This document shows, one piece after another, positions 41,515-50,376 of a stretch of 64,000 bases of DNA. The notes beneath the pieces are model-generated. The model had not been told where the DNA came from and made no database searches. It saw only the letters and a list, made by a program, of their open reading frames with translations. A program made the translations under genes and the position numbers. This DNA comes from Streptomyces sp. R44 (GTDB lineage: Bacteria; Actinomycetota; Actinomycetes; Streptomycetales; Streptomycetaceae), in assembly GCF_041053105.1 (NCBI RefSeq), contig NZ_CP163444.1, positions 3,100,001 through 3,164,000 on the forward strand, in the 5' to 3' direction. Positions within the stretch are counted from its first letter, which is position 1. Each line of letters begins with the position of its first letter.

Positions 41515-42718
41515 CCGACTCCGAGGACGGCGCCCGGCCCCCCGGAGCCGCGCCCTTCCGCGCCCGCAGTCTCAGGGCGAGCAGCGGGAAGACGAGGACG
41601 GAGAGCATCCCGGCCCCGACGAGCGCCGCCGCCTCGCCGGCCGTCATCTCCTTGTCGTCCACGCCGATGGTGGTGATCGCGACGACGAGCGGCAGCGCCG
41701 TGGAGCCGTACAGGACGAGCCCGCCCCGGTCCTTGCGGTCGAGGTCGCGCGGGGCGAGGAACCAGATCGGCCCGCCCCGCACGACCAGGAAGAGCAGCAG
41801 GAAGACCGGCAGCAGAAGCAGGGTCCGGCCGCCGTCGAGGAGCGAGTCGAGGTCGAACTCGATGCCGGTGACGACGAAGAAGACCGGGACGAGGAAGCCG
41901 AAGCCGACGCCCTCGACCTTCTCCAGGATCTGCGGCCCGGACTCGGGCGCGGCCCCGGTGAGCACGAGCCGGGTGATGAGTCCCGCCGCGAACGCGCCGA
42001 GCAGCACGTCGAGCCCGAGTGCCGTCGACGCCCCCAGCATCACGGCGAGCAGCAGGAAGACGAACCGGACGGCGAACTGGCCGCTGCTGTGCAGGGTCTT
42101 GGCGATGACCTTGGAGAACCACGGCGGGCGGGGCCGCAGCGCCCAGAGGACGGCCCCCGCGGTGAGCGCGGCGAAGACGGCGAGGAGGGCGGTGGACTCG
42201 GCGGCGCCCCGCCCGCTGAGCAGCAGCGCCATCGCGATGATCGGGCCGAACTCGCCGACCGCGCCGAAGGCCATGACCACCGAGCCGAACCGCCCGTGGA
42301 GGTCTCCGGCGTCCCGCAGCACCGGCAGGACGGTGCCGAGCGCGGTGCTGGTCAGGGCGACGCCGATGAAGACGCCCTTGGTGTAGCCGCCGCCGAGCAG
42401 GACGCCGGTGCCGAGCCCGAGGACGAGGGCGATGACCCAGGCCCACACGGAGCGCCTGAGGGTGTCGCCGCGGACCTTGCCGAACTCGATCTCGTACCCG
42501 GCGAGGAAGATCAGCATGGTGAGGCCGAGCTGCGAGAGGCCGTCGATCAGCGCGTCGGTGTGCGCCCAGTCCAGGACGTCGGGGCCGACGAGGATGCCGA
42601 GCAGGATCTCGAAGATGACGAGGGGGACGGGGAGCCTGCGCCCCACCCCGTAGGCCAGCAGCGGCGCCAGGACGGCGATCGCCATGATCAGGATGAGCGT
42701 GGTCCCCGAATGCGACAT
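41492..42718 (-). CDS. CPA2 family cation:proton antiporter
   Basis: 408 residues, about 12 membrane helices. MSHSGTTLILIMAIAVLAPLLAYGVGRRLPVPLVIFEILLGILVGPDVL, MLIFLAGYEIEF, GVALTSTALGTVLPVL and FFVVTGIEFDLDSLL match the KefB/Na+-H+ exchanger domain. No TrkA regulatory domain. Ion specificity unknown. Its start lies 127 bases from the divergent copZ gene. Confidence 0.9.
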   Translation of the reverse strand: MSHSGTTLILIMAIAVLAPLLAYGVGRRLPVPLVIFEILLGILVGPDVLDWAHTDALIDGLSQLGLTMLIFLAGYEIEFGKVRGDTLRRSVWAWVIALVLGLGTGVLLGGGYTKGVFIGVALTSTALGTVLPVLRDAGDLHGRFGSVVMAFGAVGEFGPIIAMALLLSGRGAAESTALLAVFAALTAGAVLWALRPRPPWFSKVIAKTLHSSGQFAVRFVFLLLAVMLGASTALGLDVLLGAFAAGLITRLVLTGAAPESGPQILEKVEGVGFGFLVPVFFVVTGIEFDLDSLLDGGRTLLLLPVFLLLFLVVRGGPIWFLAPRDLDRKDRGGLVLYGSTALPLVVAITTIGVDDKEMTAGEAAALVGAGMLSVLVFPLLALRLRARKGAAPGGRAPSSESVSGSEAW

Positions 42719-42784
42719 ATCGGGTATTTACCATAGGCCTTGACGGGATGCCGGGCCGCGCCGCGATCCGGGGCGACTGGATTA

Positions 42785-42804
42785 ATACCCCCCAGGGGTA
42801 TAGT
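42785..42804 (+). promoter_or_regulatory. CsoR copper-repressor box overlapping a -10 element
   Basis: ATACCCC-CCA-GGGGTAT (42785-42801) is the CsoR-type operator of actinobacteria, and TATAGT (42799-42804), a plausible -10, overlaps it. Cu(I) binding to CsoR would release the copZ promoter. Confidence 0.85.
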
Positions 42805-42845
42805 CTCGCTCTCGTAAGACCCTGAATCCCCAGGAGGAGAGCGCC

Positions 42846-43070
42846 ATGTCCGCAGAGACGAAGACCGAACTCACCACCGTCTACCAGGTCAAGGGCATGA
42901 CCTGCGGCCACTGCGAGGGCGCCGTCTCCGGCGAGATCTCCGAGATCCCCGGCGTCTCCTCGGTCACCGCCGTCGCCAAGACCGGCGAGGTCACCGTCGT
43001 CTCCGACGCCCCCCTCGACCACGCGGCCGTCGCCGCCGCCGTGGACGAGGCCGGCTACGAGCTGGTCTGA
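42846..43070 (+). CDS. copZ: Copper chaperone, heavy-metal-associated domain
   Basis: 74 residues, one HMA domain: YQVKGMTCGHCEGAVSGEISEIPGV with the Cu(I)-binding MTCxxC. AGGAGGAG lies 7 bases before ATG. Delivers copper to the CopA ATPase encoded next. Controlled by the CsoR box upstream; a strong hairpin separates it from copA. Confidence 0.95.
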   Translation: MSAETKTELTTVYQVKGMTCGHCEGAVSGEISEIPGVSSVTAVAKTGEVTVVSDAPLDHAAVAAAVDEAGYELV

Positions 43071-43090
43071 CCCCTCTCCGCACAGACCTC

Positions 43091-43123
43091 GCAGGGCCGT
43101 ACCGTTACCTGGTACGGCCCTGC
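43091..43123 (+). terminator. Hairpin between copZ and copA, terminator or attenuator
   Basis: A perfect 13-bp stem GCAGGGCCGTACC / GGTACGGCCCTGC with loop GTTACCT starts 20 bases after the copZ stop and ends 18 bases before the copA ATG. It should terminate part of the transcription, giving more chaperone than pump, or stabilise the copZ mRNA end. Confidence 0.8.
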
Positions 43124-43141
43124 TCCCCTTTGGAACCGCAC

Positions 43142-45352
43142 ATGCCCAGCACCACCGTCACCGAGCTGACGATCGGCGGGATGACCTGCGCGTCCTGCGC
43201 CGCCCGGATCGAGAAGAAGCTCAACCGGATGGACGGCGTCACCGCCACGGTCAACTACGCCACGGAGAAGGCGCACGTCGAACACGCGCCGGACGTCGGC
43301 GTCGACGCGCTGATCGCCACCGTCGTGAAGACCGGCTACACCGCCGAGGAACCCCTTCCCCCGGTGGAGGAGCAGGAGGACGAGCAGCCGGAGGACCCCG
43401 AGCTCGCCTCCCTGCGGCAACGGCTCACCGTCTCCGCGCTCCTCGCGGCGCCCGTGGTCCTGCTCGCGATGGTCCCCTCGCTCCAGTTCGACAACTGGCA
43501 GTGGCTCTCGCTCACCCTCGCCTCCCCCGTCGTCGTCTGGGGCGGGCTGCCCTTCCACCGGGCCGCCTGGACCAACCTCCGGCACGGCGCCGCCACCATG
43601 GACACCCTCGTCTCGGTCGGCACCCTCGCCGCCTACGGCTGGTCCCTCTGGGCCCTGTTCCTCGGCGACGCCGGCATGCCCGGCATGCGCCACGGCTTCG
43701 ACCTCACCGCCGACCGCGCCCACGCCTCCTCCTCGATCTACCTGGAGGTCGCCGCCGGCGTCGTCACCTTCATCCTCCTCGGCCGCTACCTGGAGGCCCG
43801 CGCCAAGCGGAAGGCGGGCGCCGCGCTGCGGGCCCTGATGGAGCTCGGCGCCAAGGACGTGGCCGTGGTGAGGGACGGCAGGGAGGTGCGCGTACCCGTC
43901 GGCGAACTCCGTACCGGCGACCTCTTCGTCGTACGCCCCGGGGAGAAGATCGCCACCGACGGCACCGTCGCCGAAGGCGCCTCCGCCCTCGACGCCTCCC
44001 TGCTCACCGGCGAGTCACTGCCCCAGGACGTCACCCCCGGCTCCGCCGTCACCGGCGGCTGCGTCAACGTCTCGGGCCGCCTCGTCGTCGAGGCCACCCG
44101 CGTCGGCTCCGACACCCAGCTCGCCCGCATGGCCAAGCTCGTCGAGGACGCCCAGAGCGGCAAGGCCGAGGTGCAGCGGCTCGCCGACCGGATCTCCGCC
44201 GTCTTCGTCCCGGTGGTGCTCCTCATCGCCCTCGGCACCCTCGTCACCTGGCTCCTCGTGACGGACGACGTCACCGCCTCCTTCACCGCGGCCGTGGCCG
44301 TCCTGATCATCGCCTGCCCCTGCGCCCTCGGCCTGGCCACCCCGACCGCCCTCATGGTCGGCACCGGCCGCGGCGCCCAGCTCGGCATCCTCATCAAGGG
44401 CCCCGAGGTCCTGGAGTCCACCCGCCGCGTCGACACGGTCGTCCTCGACAAGACCGGGACGGTCACCACCGGCCGCATGCGGCTCACCGGCGTGCACGTG
44501 TACGGCGGGCGCTACGGCACCGACTCCGCCGACGAGACCGAGCTGCTGCGGCTCGCGGGCGCCCTGGAGCACTCCTCCGAGCACCCGGTCGCCCGCGCGA
44601 TCGCCGCCGGCGCCGCCGAGCGCTGCGGGGAGCTCCCCACCCCGAAGACCTTCGAGAACGTCCCCGGCCTCGGCGTCCGCGGCTCCGTCGACGGTCGGCT
44701 CGTCCTCGTCGGCCGCGCCGCCCTGCTCGCCGCCGAGGGCGTCGAGGCGCCCGCGACGACGGAGCCCGGCGCCGTCCACGTCGCCTGGGACGGAGTGGCC
44801 CGCGGCACCCTGACCGTCGCCGACACCGTCAAGGACACCAGCGCCGAGGCGGTCGCCCGGCTGCGCGCCCTGGGGCTGCGGCCCGTCCTCCTCACCGGGG
44901 ACCACCGGGCGGTGGCGGAGGCCGTGGCGGCCGAGGTCGGCATCGACGAGGTGATCGCGGAGGTGCTGCCCGAGGAGAAGGCCGAGGTCGTCCGGCGGCT
45001 GCGGGCCGAGGGCCGTACGGTCGCGATGGTCGGCGACGGGGTCAACGACGCCGCCGCGCTCGCGACGGCCGACCTCGGGCTGGCGATGGGGACGGGCACC
45101 GACGCGGCCATCGAGGCGAGCGACCTGACCCTGGTCCGGGGCGACCTGCGGGTCGCGGCCGACGCCATCCGGCTGGCCCGGCGGACCCTCGCCACGATCC
45201 GCGGAAACCTCGGCTGGGCCTTCGGCTACAACCTCGCCGCGCTCCCCCTCGCGGCGGCCGGACTCCTCAACCCGATGATCGCCGGCCTGGCCATGGCCTT
45301 TTCGTCCGTCTTCGTCGTATCCAACAGCCTTCGTCTGCGGCGCTTCACGTGA
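43142..45352 (+). CDS. copA: Copper-translocating P1B-type ATPase
   Basis: 736 residues. N-terminal HMA domain (IGGMTCASCAARIEKKL), A-domain LLTGESLPQDV, membrane metal site ACPCALGLATP (CPC), phosphorylation DKTGTVTTGRM, HP motif HSSEHPVARAIA, and hinge GDGVNDAAALATADLGLAMGTGTDAA. Exports Cu(I). ATG 43142 is chosen; the upstream in-frame TTG 43130 would add four residues. Same direction and regulon as copZ. Confidence 0.96.
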   Translation: MPSTTVTELTIGGMTCASCAARIEKKLNRMDGVTATVNYATEKAHVEHAPDVGVDALIATVVKTGYTAEEPLPPVEEQEDEQPEDPELASLRQRLTVSALLAAPVVLLAMVPSLQFDNWQWLSLTLASPVVVWGGLPFHRAAWTNLRHGAATMDTLVSVGTLAAYGWSLWALFLGDAGMPGMRHGFDLTADRAHASSSIYLEVAAGVVTFILLGRYLEARAKRKAGAALRALMELGAKDVAVVRDGREVRVPVGELRTGDLFVVRPGEKIATDGTVAEGASALDASLLTGESLPQDVTPGSAVTGGCVNVSGRLVVEATRVGSDTQLARMAKLVEDAQSGKAEVQRLADRISAVFVPVVLLIALGTLVTWLLVTDDVTASFTAAVAVLIIACPCALGLATPTALMVGTGRGAQLGILIKGPEVLESTRRVDTVVLDKTGTVTTGRMRLTGVHVYGGRYGTDSADETELLRLAGALEHSSEHPVARAIAAGAAERCGELPTPKTFENVPGLGVRGSVDGRLVLVGRAALLAAEGVEAPATTEPGAVHVAWDGVARGTLTVADTVKDTSAEAVARLRALGLRPVLLTGDHRAVAEAVAAEVGIDEVIAEVLPEEKAEVVRRLRAEGRTVAMVGDGVNDAAALATADLGLAMGTGTDAAIEASDLTLVRGDLRVAADAIRLARRTLATIRGNLGWAFGYNLAALPLAAAGLLNPMIAGLAMAFSSVFVVSNSLRLRRFT

Positions 45353-45697
45353 ATTCACTTACGCGTGACGCACAGGACCTTCACAAAGAGATCTAGATCA
45401 CAGATATTGGGGGGTAACCATCTGGGCTGTTCGCGAGTCTAAGTGGGCGATGCCAAGAACGTCTTGGGGGACGTTCATGGGATGTCTTGGGGGACGTCCC
45501 AGGCAAGCGCGGCCGGGGCACGTGCACCGGGGAGCTTTGAGCGGCCCTCCCGTACGTGCCCCCGGCAGACCGCGTGTCAGACGCCCGGCCAGGATCCCGT
45601 GGGGGGAATCCGCACCGGGACATGGAAAGCGCCCCGCTCGCCGACCCGTGGGGGGATCGGTGGCGGGGCGCTTTTCGCTTCTGCCGGCGGCCTGCGA
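45353..45697. other. 345-bp gap with promoter-like leader but no gene
   Basis: After copA an AT-richer stretch (45353-45480) looks like a promoter and leader. GTCTTGGGGGACGT is repeated exactly at 45461-45474 and 45484-45497, and the first copy lies in the dyad AACGT-N8-ACGTT. Only short, unconserved frames follow. The gap ends in the hairpin at 45626-45674. Confidence 0.6.
45626..45674. terminator. Bidirectional terminator upstream of the gltA stop
   Basis: AAAGCGCCCCGC (45626-45637) and GCGGGGCGCTTT (45663-45674) form a perfect 12-bp stem with a 25-base loop. T-rich on the plus side (TTTTC) and A-rich on the other, so it can stop transcription of both copA-side and gltA transcripts. Confidence 0.85.
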
Positions 45698-46987
45698 CTA
45701 GCGGGCCTCGACCGGGACGAAGTCGCGGAGGACCTCACCCGTGTAGATCTGGCGCGGGCGGCCGATGCGGGAACCCGGCTCCTTGATCATCTCGTGCCAC
45801 TGGGCGATCCAGCCCGGAAGGCGGCCGAGGGCGAAGAGGACCGTGAACATCTCGGTCGGGAAGCCCATGGCGCGGTAGATCAGACCCGTGTAGAAGTCCA
45901 CGTTCGGGTAGAGGTTGCGCGAGACGAAGTACTCGTCGGAGAGCGCGTGCTCCTCCAGCTTGAGCGCGATGTCGAGCAGCTCGTCGGACTTGCCGAGGGC
46001 CGAGAGGACATCGTGCGCCGCCGCCTTGATGATCTTGGCGCGCGGGTCGAAGGACTTGTACACCCGGTGGCCGAAGCCCATCAGGCGGACGCCGTCCTCC
46101 TTGTTCTTCACCTTGCGGATGAAGGAGTCGACATCGCCGCCGTTGGCCTGGATGCCCTCCAGCATCTCCAGGACCGACTGGTTGGCGCCACCGTGCAGGG
46201 GGCCCCACAGGGCCGAGATGCCGGCGGAGATCGAGGCGAACATGTTCGCCTGCGAGGAGCCGACCAGACGCACGGTGGACGTCGAGCAGTTCTGCTCGTG
46301 GTCCGCGTGCAGGATCAGCAGCTTGTCGAGCGCGGAGACGACGACCGGGTCCAGGTCGTACTCCTGCGCCGGGACCGAGAAGGTCATGCGCAGGAAGTTC
46401 TCGACGTACCCGAGGTCGTTGCGCGGGTAGACGAACGGGTGGCCGATCGACTTCTTGTACGCGTACGCCGCGATCGTCGGCAGCTTGGCGAGCAGCCGGA
46501 TCGTGGACAGGTGACGCTGCTGCTCGTCGAACGGGTTGTGGCTGTCCTGGTAGAAGGTGGACAGCGCGGAGACCACCGAGGACAGCATCGCCATCGGGTG
46601 GGCGTCCCGCGGGAAGCCGCGGAAGAAGTTCTTGACGTCCTCGTGGACCAGCGTGTGCTGCGTGATCTCGTTCTTGAAGGTCGACAGCTCGTCGACCTTG
46701 GGCAGCTCACCGTTGATCAGCAGGTACGCCACCTCAAGGAAGGTGGAGCGCTCGGCCAGCTGCTCGATGGGGTAGCCGCGGTACCGCAGAATGCCCTGCT
46801 CACCGTCGAGGTAGGTGATGGCGGATTTATAGGCGGCGGTGTTGCCGTATCCGCTGTCCAGGGTGACCAGACCGGTCTGGGCTCGGAGTTTGCCGATGTC
46901 GAAGCCCTGGTCGCCGACGGTGCTCTCGACCACCGGGTAGGTGTATTCACCGTCCGCGTACCGCAGTACTACAGAGTTGTCGCTCAC
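45698..46987 (-). CDS. gltA: Citrate synthase
   Basis: 429 residues, the usual type II length. Catalyses oxaloacetate plus acetyl-CoA to citrate. Motifs: FDIGKLRAQTGLVTLDSGYGNTA, ILHADHEQNCSTSTVRLVGSSQANMFASISAGISALWGPLHGGANQ, catalytic His in MGFGHRVYK, and Asp in NVDFYTGLIYRAMGFP. GTG 46987 has GAGGG 5 bases upstream; a longer frame from 47044 has no workable RBS. Preceded by two related palindromes. Confidence 0.96.
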   Translation of the reverse strand: MSDNSVVLRYADGEYTYPVVESTVGDQGFDIGKLRAQTGLVTLDSGYGNTAAYKSAITYLDGEQGILRYRGYPIEQLAERSTFLEVAYLLINGELPKVDELSTFKNEITQHTLVHEDVKNFFRGFPRDAHPMAMLSSVVSALSTFYQDSHNPFDEQQRHLSTIRLLAKLPTIAAYAYKKSIGHPFVYPRNDLGYVENFLRMTFSVPAQEYDLDPVVVSALDKLLILHADHEQNCSTSTVRLVGSSQANMFASISAGISALWGPLHGGANQSVLEMLEGIQANGGDVDSFIRKVKNKEDGVRLMGFGHRVYKSFDPRAKIIKAAAHDVLSALGKSDELLDIALKLEEHALSDEYFVSRNLYPNVDFYTGLIYRAMGFPTEMFTVLFALGRLPGWIAQWHEMIKEPGSRIGRPRQIYTGEVLRDFVPVEAR

Positions 46988-47062
46988 GTCATCCCTCACC
47001 GACGTAGTGCCTCTTCTTCGAGGTGCCCTGACTGTCTCTACCATCCCCCATTTGGCTCAGGA

Positions 47063-47113
47063 GAGTGCACTCGGGGTCGCTCATTGGGCCATTCGGCGGC
47101 ACTCAGTGCCGCC
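47063..47113. promoter_or_regulatory. Paired palindromes upstream of gltA
   Basis: GAGTGCACTC (47063-47072) and GGCGGCACT-C-AGTGCCGCC (47095-47113) are perfect inverted repeats sharing the GCACT/AGTGC half site, 76 to 126 bases upstream of the citrate synthase start. Possible operator pair. The larger could also be a hairpin. Confidence 0.5.
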
Positions 47114-47166
47114 AACCTTCATATCCTGCCCCCTTCGCCCCGGTTCCGGTAGTCCTCCGTGATCTT

Positions 47167-49398
47167 TCACACGAGGGCGTCCCCTGTGAGCCGATGAGCG
47201 AGTGCGGTAAAGCGCCTGCCCGCCGAGACCGTACGGACCGCCTGGGCGATCGCCCGGCGGGAGCCGACCAGGACGACGAGCTTCTTGGCCCGGGTCACGG
47301 CCGTGTAGAGCAGGTTCCGCTGGAGCATCATCCAGGCGCTCATGGTGACCGGGATCACCACCGCCGGATACTCGCTGCCCTGCGAGCGGTGGATGGTGAC
47401 CGCGTACGCGTGGGCGAGCTCGTCCAGCTCGTCGAAGTCGTACGGCACCTCCTCGTCCTCGTCCGTCCGCACCGTCAGCCGCTGCTCGACGGTGTCCAGT
47501 GCCGTGACGACGCCGACCGTACCGTTGAAGACCCCGTTGGCCCCCTTCTCATAGTTGTTCCGAATCTGGGTCACCTTGTCGCCGACCCGGAAGACCCGGC
47601 CGCCGAACCGCTTCTCCGGCACGTCGGGGCGGGCCGGGGTGATCACCTGCTGGAGCAGACCGTTGAGCGAGCCCGCGCCGGCCGGGCCGCGGTGCATGGG
47701 GGCGAGGACCTGGACGTCCCGGCGCGGATCGAGGCCGAACTTGGCCGGAATCCGCCGGGACGCGACGTCCACGGCGACCCGGGCGGCGTCCTCCGTCTCC
47801 TCCTCGACGAAGAGGAAGAAGTCCGGCAGGCCCTGGGTGAGCGGCGGGGTGCCCGCGTTGATCCGGTGCGCGTTGGTGACCACCCCGGACTGCTGGGCCT
47901 GCCGGAAGATCCGCGTCAGCCGCACGGACGGTACGGGGCTGCCGGGAGCCAGCAGGTCACCGAGGACCTCACCGGCACCGACCGACGGCAACTGGTCCAC
48001 ATCGCCCACGAGCAGCAGATGGGCACCCGGTGCCACCGCCTTGACCAGCTTGTTCGCCAGGAGCAGGTCGAGCATGGAGGCCTCGTCGACGACGATCAGG
48101 TCGGCGTCGAGGGGCCGGTCCCGGTCGTAGGCCGCGTCCCCGCCCGGCTTCAGCTCAAGCAGCCGGTGGACGGTGGAGGCCTCGGCTCCGGTCAGCTCGG
48201 CGAGCCGCTTGGCGGCCCGGCCGGTGGGCGCGGCGAGCACGACCCTGGCCTTCTTGGCGCGGGCCAGCTCCACGATCGACCGGACCGTGAAGGACTTGCC
48301 GCAGCCGGGGCCGCCGGTGAGCACGGCGACCTTCCGGGTGAGGGCGAGCCGCACGGCCTCCTCCTGCTCGGGCGCGAGGGAGGCCCCCGTACGGTCCGCG
48401 AGCCAGGCCAGGGCCTTGTCCCAGGCCACGCCCCGGAAGGCCGGCATCCGGTCCTCCTCGGTCCGCAGGAGCCGCCGCAGCTGCCCGGAGAGGGACAGCT
48501 CGGCCCGGTGGAAGGGGATCAGATAGACGGCGGTGACGGGCACCCCCTCGGGCCCGGGGACGGTCTCCCGCACGACCCCCTCGGGATCGGAGGCGAGCTC
48601 ACCGAGGCACTCGATGACGAGCCCGGTGTCGACCTGGAGGAGCTTCACGGCATCGGAGATGAGCCGCTCCTCGGGCAGGAAACAGTGCCCCTGGTCGCTG
48701 GACTGCGACAGCGCGTACTGCAGGCCGGCCTTCACCCGGTCGGGACTGTCATGGGGGATGCCGACGGACTGGGCGATCTTGTCGGCGGTGAGGAACCCGA
48801 TGCCCCAGACGTCGGCGGCGAGCCGGTAGGGCTGGTTCCTGACGACGGAGATCGACGCGTCCCCGTACTTCTTGTAGATCCGCACGGCGATGGAGGTGGA
48901 GACCCCCACCCCCTGGAGGAAGACCATCACCTCCTTGATGGCCTTCTGCTCCTCCCAGGCGGCGGTGATGTTCCTGGTCCGCTTGGGCCCGAGCCCGGGC
49001 ACCTCGATCAGCCGGGCCGGGGCCTCCTCGAGGATGTCGAGGGTGTCGAGCCCGAAGTGCTGCGTGATCCGGTCGGCGAAGACCGGCCCGATGCCCTTGA
49101 CGAGCCCGGACCCGAGATAGCGCCGGATGCCCTGGATGGTGGCGGGCAGCACGGTCGTGTAGTTGTCCACGGTGAACTGCTTGCCGTACTGCGGGTGGGA
49201 CCCCCAGCGCCCCTCCATCCGCAGCGACTCCCCCGGCTGCGCACCGAGCAGCGCACCCACCACCGTGAGCAGATCCCCGGCACCCCGCCCGGTGTCGACC
49301 CGGGCGACCGTGTACCCGCTCTCCTCGTTGGCGTACGTGATCCTCTCCAGCACCCCCTCGACGACGGCGGGACGGTACGGCTGACCCTCGTTGGACAT
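47167..49398 (-). CDS. recD2: RecD2-type ATP-dependent DNA helicase
   Basis: 743 residues. N-terminal OB and helix-hairpin-helix region (VEGVLERITYANEESGYTVARV, GIRRYLGSGLVKGIGPVFADRI), then superfamily 1 helicase motifs: LTGGPGCGKSFTVRSI (Walker A), LIVVDEASMLDLLL (Walker B), GDVDQLPSVGAGEVLGDLL, RLTRIFRQA, and C-terminal AYAVTIHRSQGSEYPAVVIP with LLYTAVTRAKKLVVLVG. A 5'-3' helicase of the RecD2 class lacking RecBC partners. ATG 49398 starts MSNEGQPYRP. Confidence 0.95.
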   Translation of the reverse strand: MSNEGQPYRPAVVEGVLERITYANEESGYTVARVDTGRGAGDLLTVVGALLGAQPGESLRMEGRWGSHPQYGKQFTVDNYTTVLPATIQGIRRYLGSGLVKGIGPVFADRITQHFGLDTLDILEEAPARLIEVPGLGPKRTRNITAAWEEQKAIKEVMVFLQGVGVSTSIAVRIYKKYGDASISVVRNQPYRLAADVWGIGFLTADKIAQSVGIPHDSPDRVKAGLQYALSQSSDQGHCFLPEERLISDAVKLLQVDTGLVIECLGELASDPEGVVRETVPGPEGVPVTAVYLIPFHRAELSLSGQLRRLLRTEEDRMPAFRGVAWDKALAWLADRTGASLAPEQEEAVRLALTRKVAVLTGGPGCGKSFTVRSIVELARAKKARVVLAAPTGRAAKRLAELTGAEASTVHRLLELKPGGDAAYDRDRPLDADLIVVDEASMLDLLLANKLVKAVAPGAHLLLVGDVDQLPSVGAGEVLGDLLAPGSPVPSVRLTRIFRQAQQSGVVTNAHRINAGTPPLTQGLPDFFLFVEEETEDAARVAVDVASRRIPAKFGLDPRRDVQVLAPMHRGPAGAGSLNGLLQQVITPARPDVPEKRFGGRVFRVGDKVTQIRNNYEKGANGVFNGTVGVVTALDTVEQRLTVRTDEDEEVPYDFDELDELAHAYAVTIHRSQGSEYPAVVIPVTMSAWMMLQRNLLYTAVTRAKKLVVLVGSRRAIAQAVRTVSAGRRFTALAHRLTGDALV

Positions 49399-49476
49399 GG
49401 ACCAGACCGTAGCGAAGGGCGCTGACATCGCGGGCGGCTGTGGACAACTCCCGCTCCGGGGGCCGTCCCGAGCTAC

Positions 49477-49508
49477 CATGTGGGAAGAGTGGGTCTCCTT
49501 CCCACATG
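49477..49508. promoter_or_regulatory. Operator of the vapBC module
   Basis: CATGTGGGAAG (49477-49487) and its exact complement CTTCCCACATG (49498-49508) flank 10 bases, ending 19 bases before vapB. Typical of autoregulation by a VapBC complex. Confidence 0.7.
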
Positions 49509-49527
49509 ATGCGCATGGAGGCCGGTC

Positions 49528-49764
49528 ATGGGCGTGACCAACGTGGACGTGGACGACGACGTGCTCGCCGAGGCCGCGAAGCTGCTGGGTACGACCACGA
49601 AGAAGGACACGATCAACACGGCGCTGGAAGAGGTCATAAAGCGTCACCGCCGCCGGGCGGCCTTCCAGCGTCTCGCGGAGCGCGGAGCGCGAGGGGAACT
49701 GGAGCCCCTCCGCCGGGCCTGGGAAGCCCGTAAGGCCGCCCAGCACGGCGGAGACGCCGGGTGA
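49528..49764 (+). CDS. vapB: Type II antitoxin, VapB family
   Basis: 78 residues. MGVTNVDVDDDVLAEAAKLLGTTTKKDTINTALEEVIKRHRRR is the ribbon-helix-helix N-terminus of VapB/DUF2191 antitoxins; the charged C-terminal tail would wrap the toxin. GGAG 7 bases before ATG. Its stop overlaps the toxin GTG (GTGA), so antitoxin is made first and the toxin by coupling. Confidence 0.92.
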   Translation: MGVTNVDVDDDVLAEAAKLLGTTTKKDTINTALEEVIKRHRRRAAFQRLAERGARGELEPLRRAWEARKAAQHGGDAG

Positions 49765-50177
49765 TCACCTACCTCATCGACACCAGCGCGTACGTCCACT
49801 TCGGCACCGACCCCACGGCACTGCGCCGCTGGGACGCCGAGATCGAGACCGGCGCCATCGGCATGTGCGAGGCCACCCGGGCGGAGATCCTTCTCAGCGC
49901 CGTCGGCCCGGACGACCGCGAGGAGATCGACGAGGACCTCACCGCCCTGTTCGCGTCGGTGCGCGTCCCCAAGGACGCGTGGCGGTGGGTGGAGACCGCC
50001 CAGTACAAGCTGACGCAGAAGGGGCAGCACCGCGCGGCGGGCGTCGTCGATCTCCTTCTCTGCGCCACGGCGGTCCACCACGGGCTGACCATCCTGCACG
50101 GGGACGACGACTTCGCCACGGTCGCCCGCGTTCTCAAGGATGTCGAGCAGCAGGACGTGCGGCACCTGGGCGGGTGA
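49761..50177 (+). CDS. vapC: PIN domain ribonuclease toxin, VapC family
   Basis: 138 residues. Acidic PIN residues are D7 (LIDTSAYV), E42 (ATRAEILL), D97 (AAGVVDLLLCATA) and D115-D117 (HGDDDF), enough for the Mg-dependent RNase site, so the toxin looks active. Target RNA unknown. No neighbouring gene belongs to the module. Confidence 0.93.
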   Translation: MITYLIDTSAYVHFGTDPTALRRWDAEIETGAIGMCEATRAEILLSAVGPDDREEIDEDLTALFASVRVPKDAWRWVETAQYKLTQKGQHRAAGVVDLLLCATAVHHGLTILHGDDDFATVARVLKDVEQQDVRHLGG

Positions 50178-50333
50178 CCGCGACCGCCCGGAATCCGAGG
50201 TGGCGTTTTTTCGCCGTGTGGGCGTGCTCGGCAGCCTCAGGTGGACCGGCACGGCCCCGCAGAACGGAACGGCCTCGTGGTCGCCGGTGTGGCACATCCG
50301 CCCGTGCTGACCCTTCAAGGGTCCGGTCTTCCC

Positions 50334-50366
50334 GCGCTCCGCTCCACGCCGGTGGGGGCGGAGCGC
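50334..50366. terminator. Hairpin between vapC and the sugar operon
   Basis: GCGCTCCGC (50334-50342) and GCGGAGCGC (50358-50366) pair perfectly across a 15-base loop, just past the stop codon of the isomerase gene. A second dyad, GACCCTT-C-AAGGGTC, is at 50309-50323. Confidence 0.65.
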
Positions 50367-50376
50367 CGGCCGTGCG

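Noticed and set aside
46988-47044. Longer citrate synthase with 19 extra N-terminal residues
   Set aside because: The ATG at 47044 has its G-run directly abutting the start, while GTG 46987 has GAGGG at 5 bases and gives the usual protein length.
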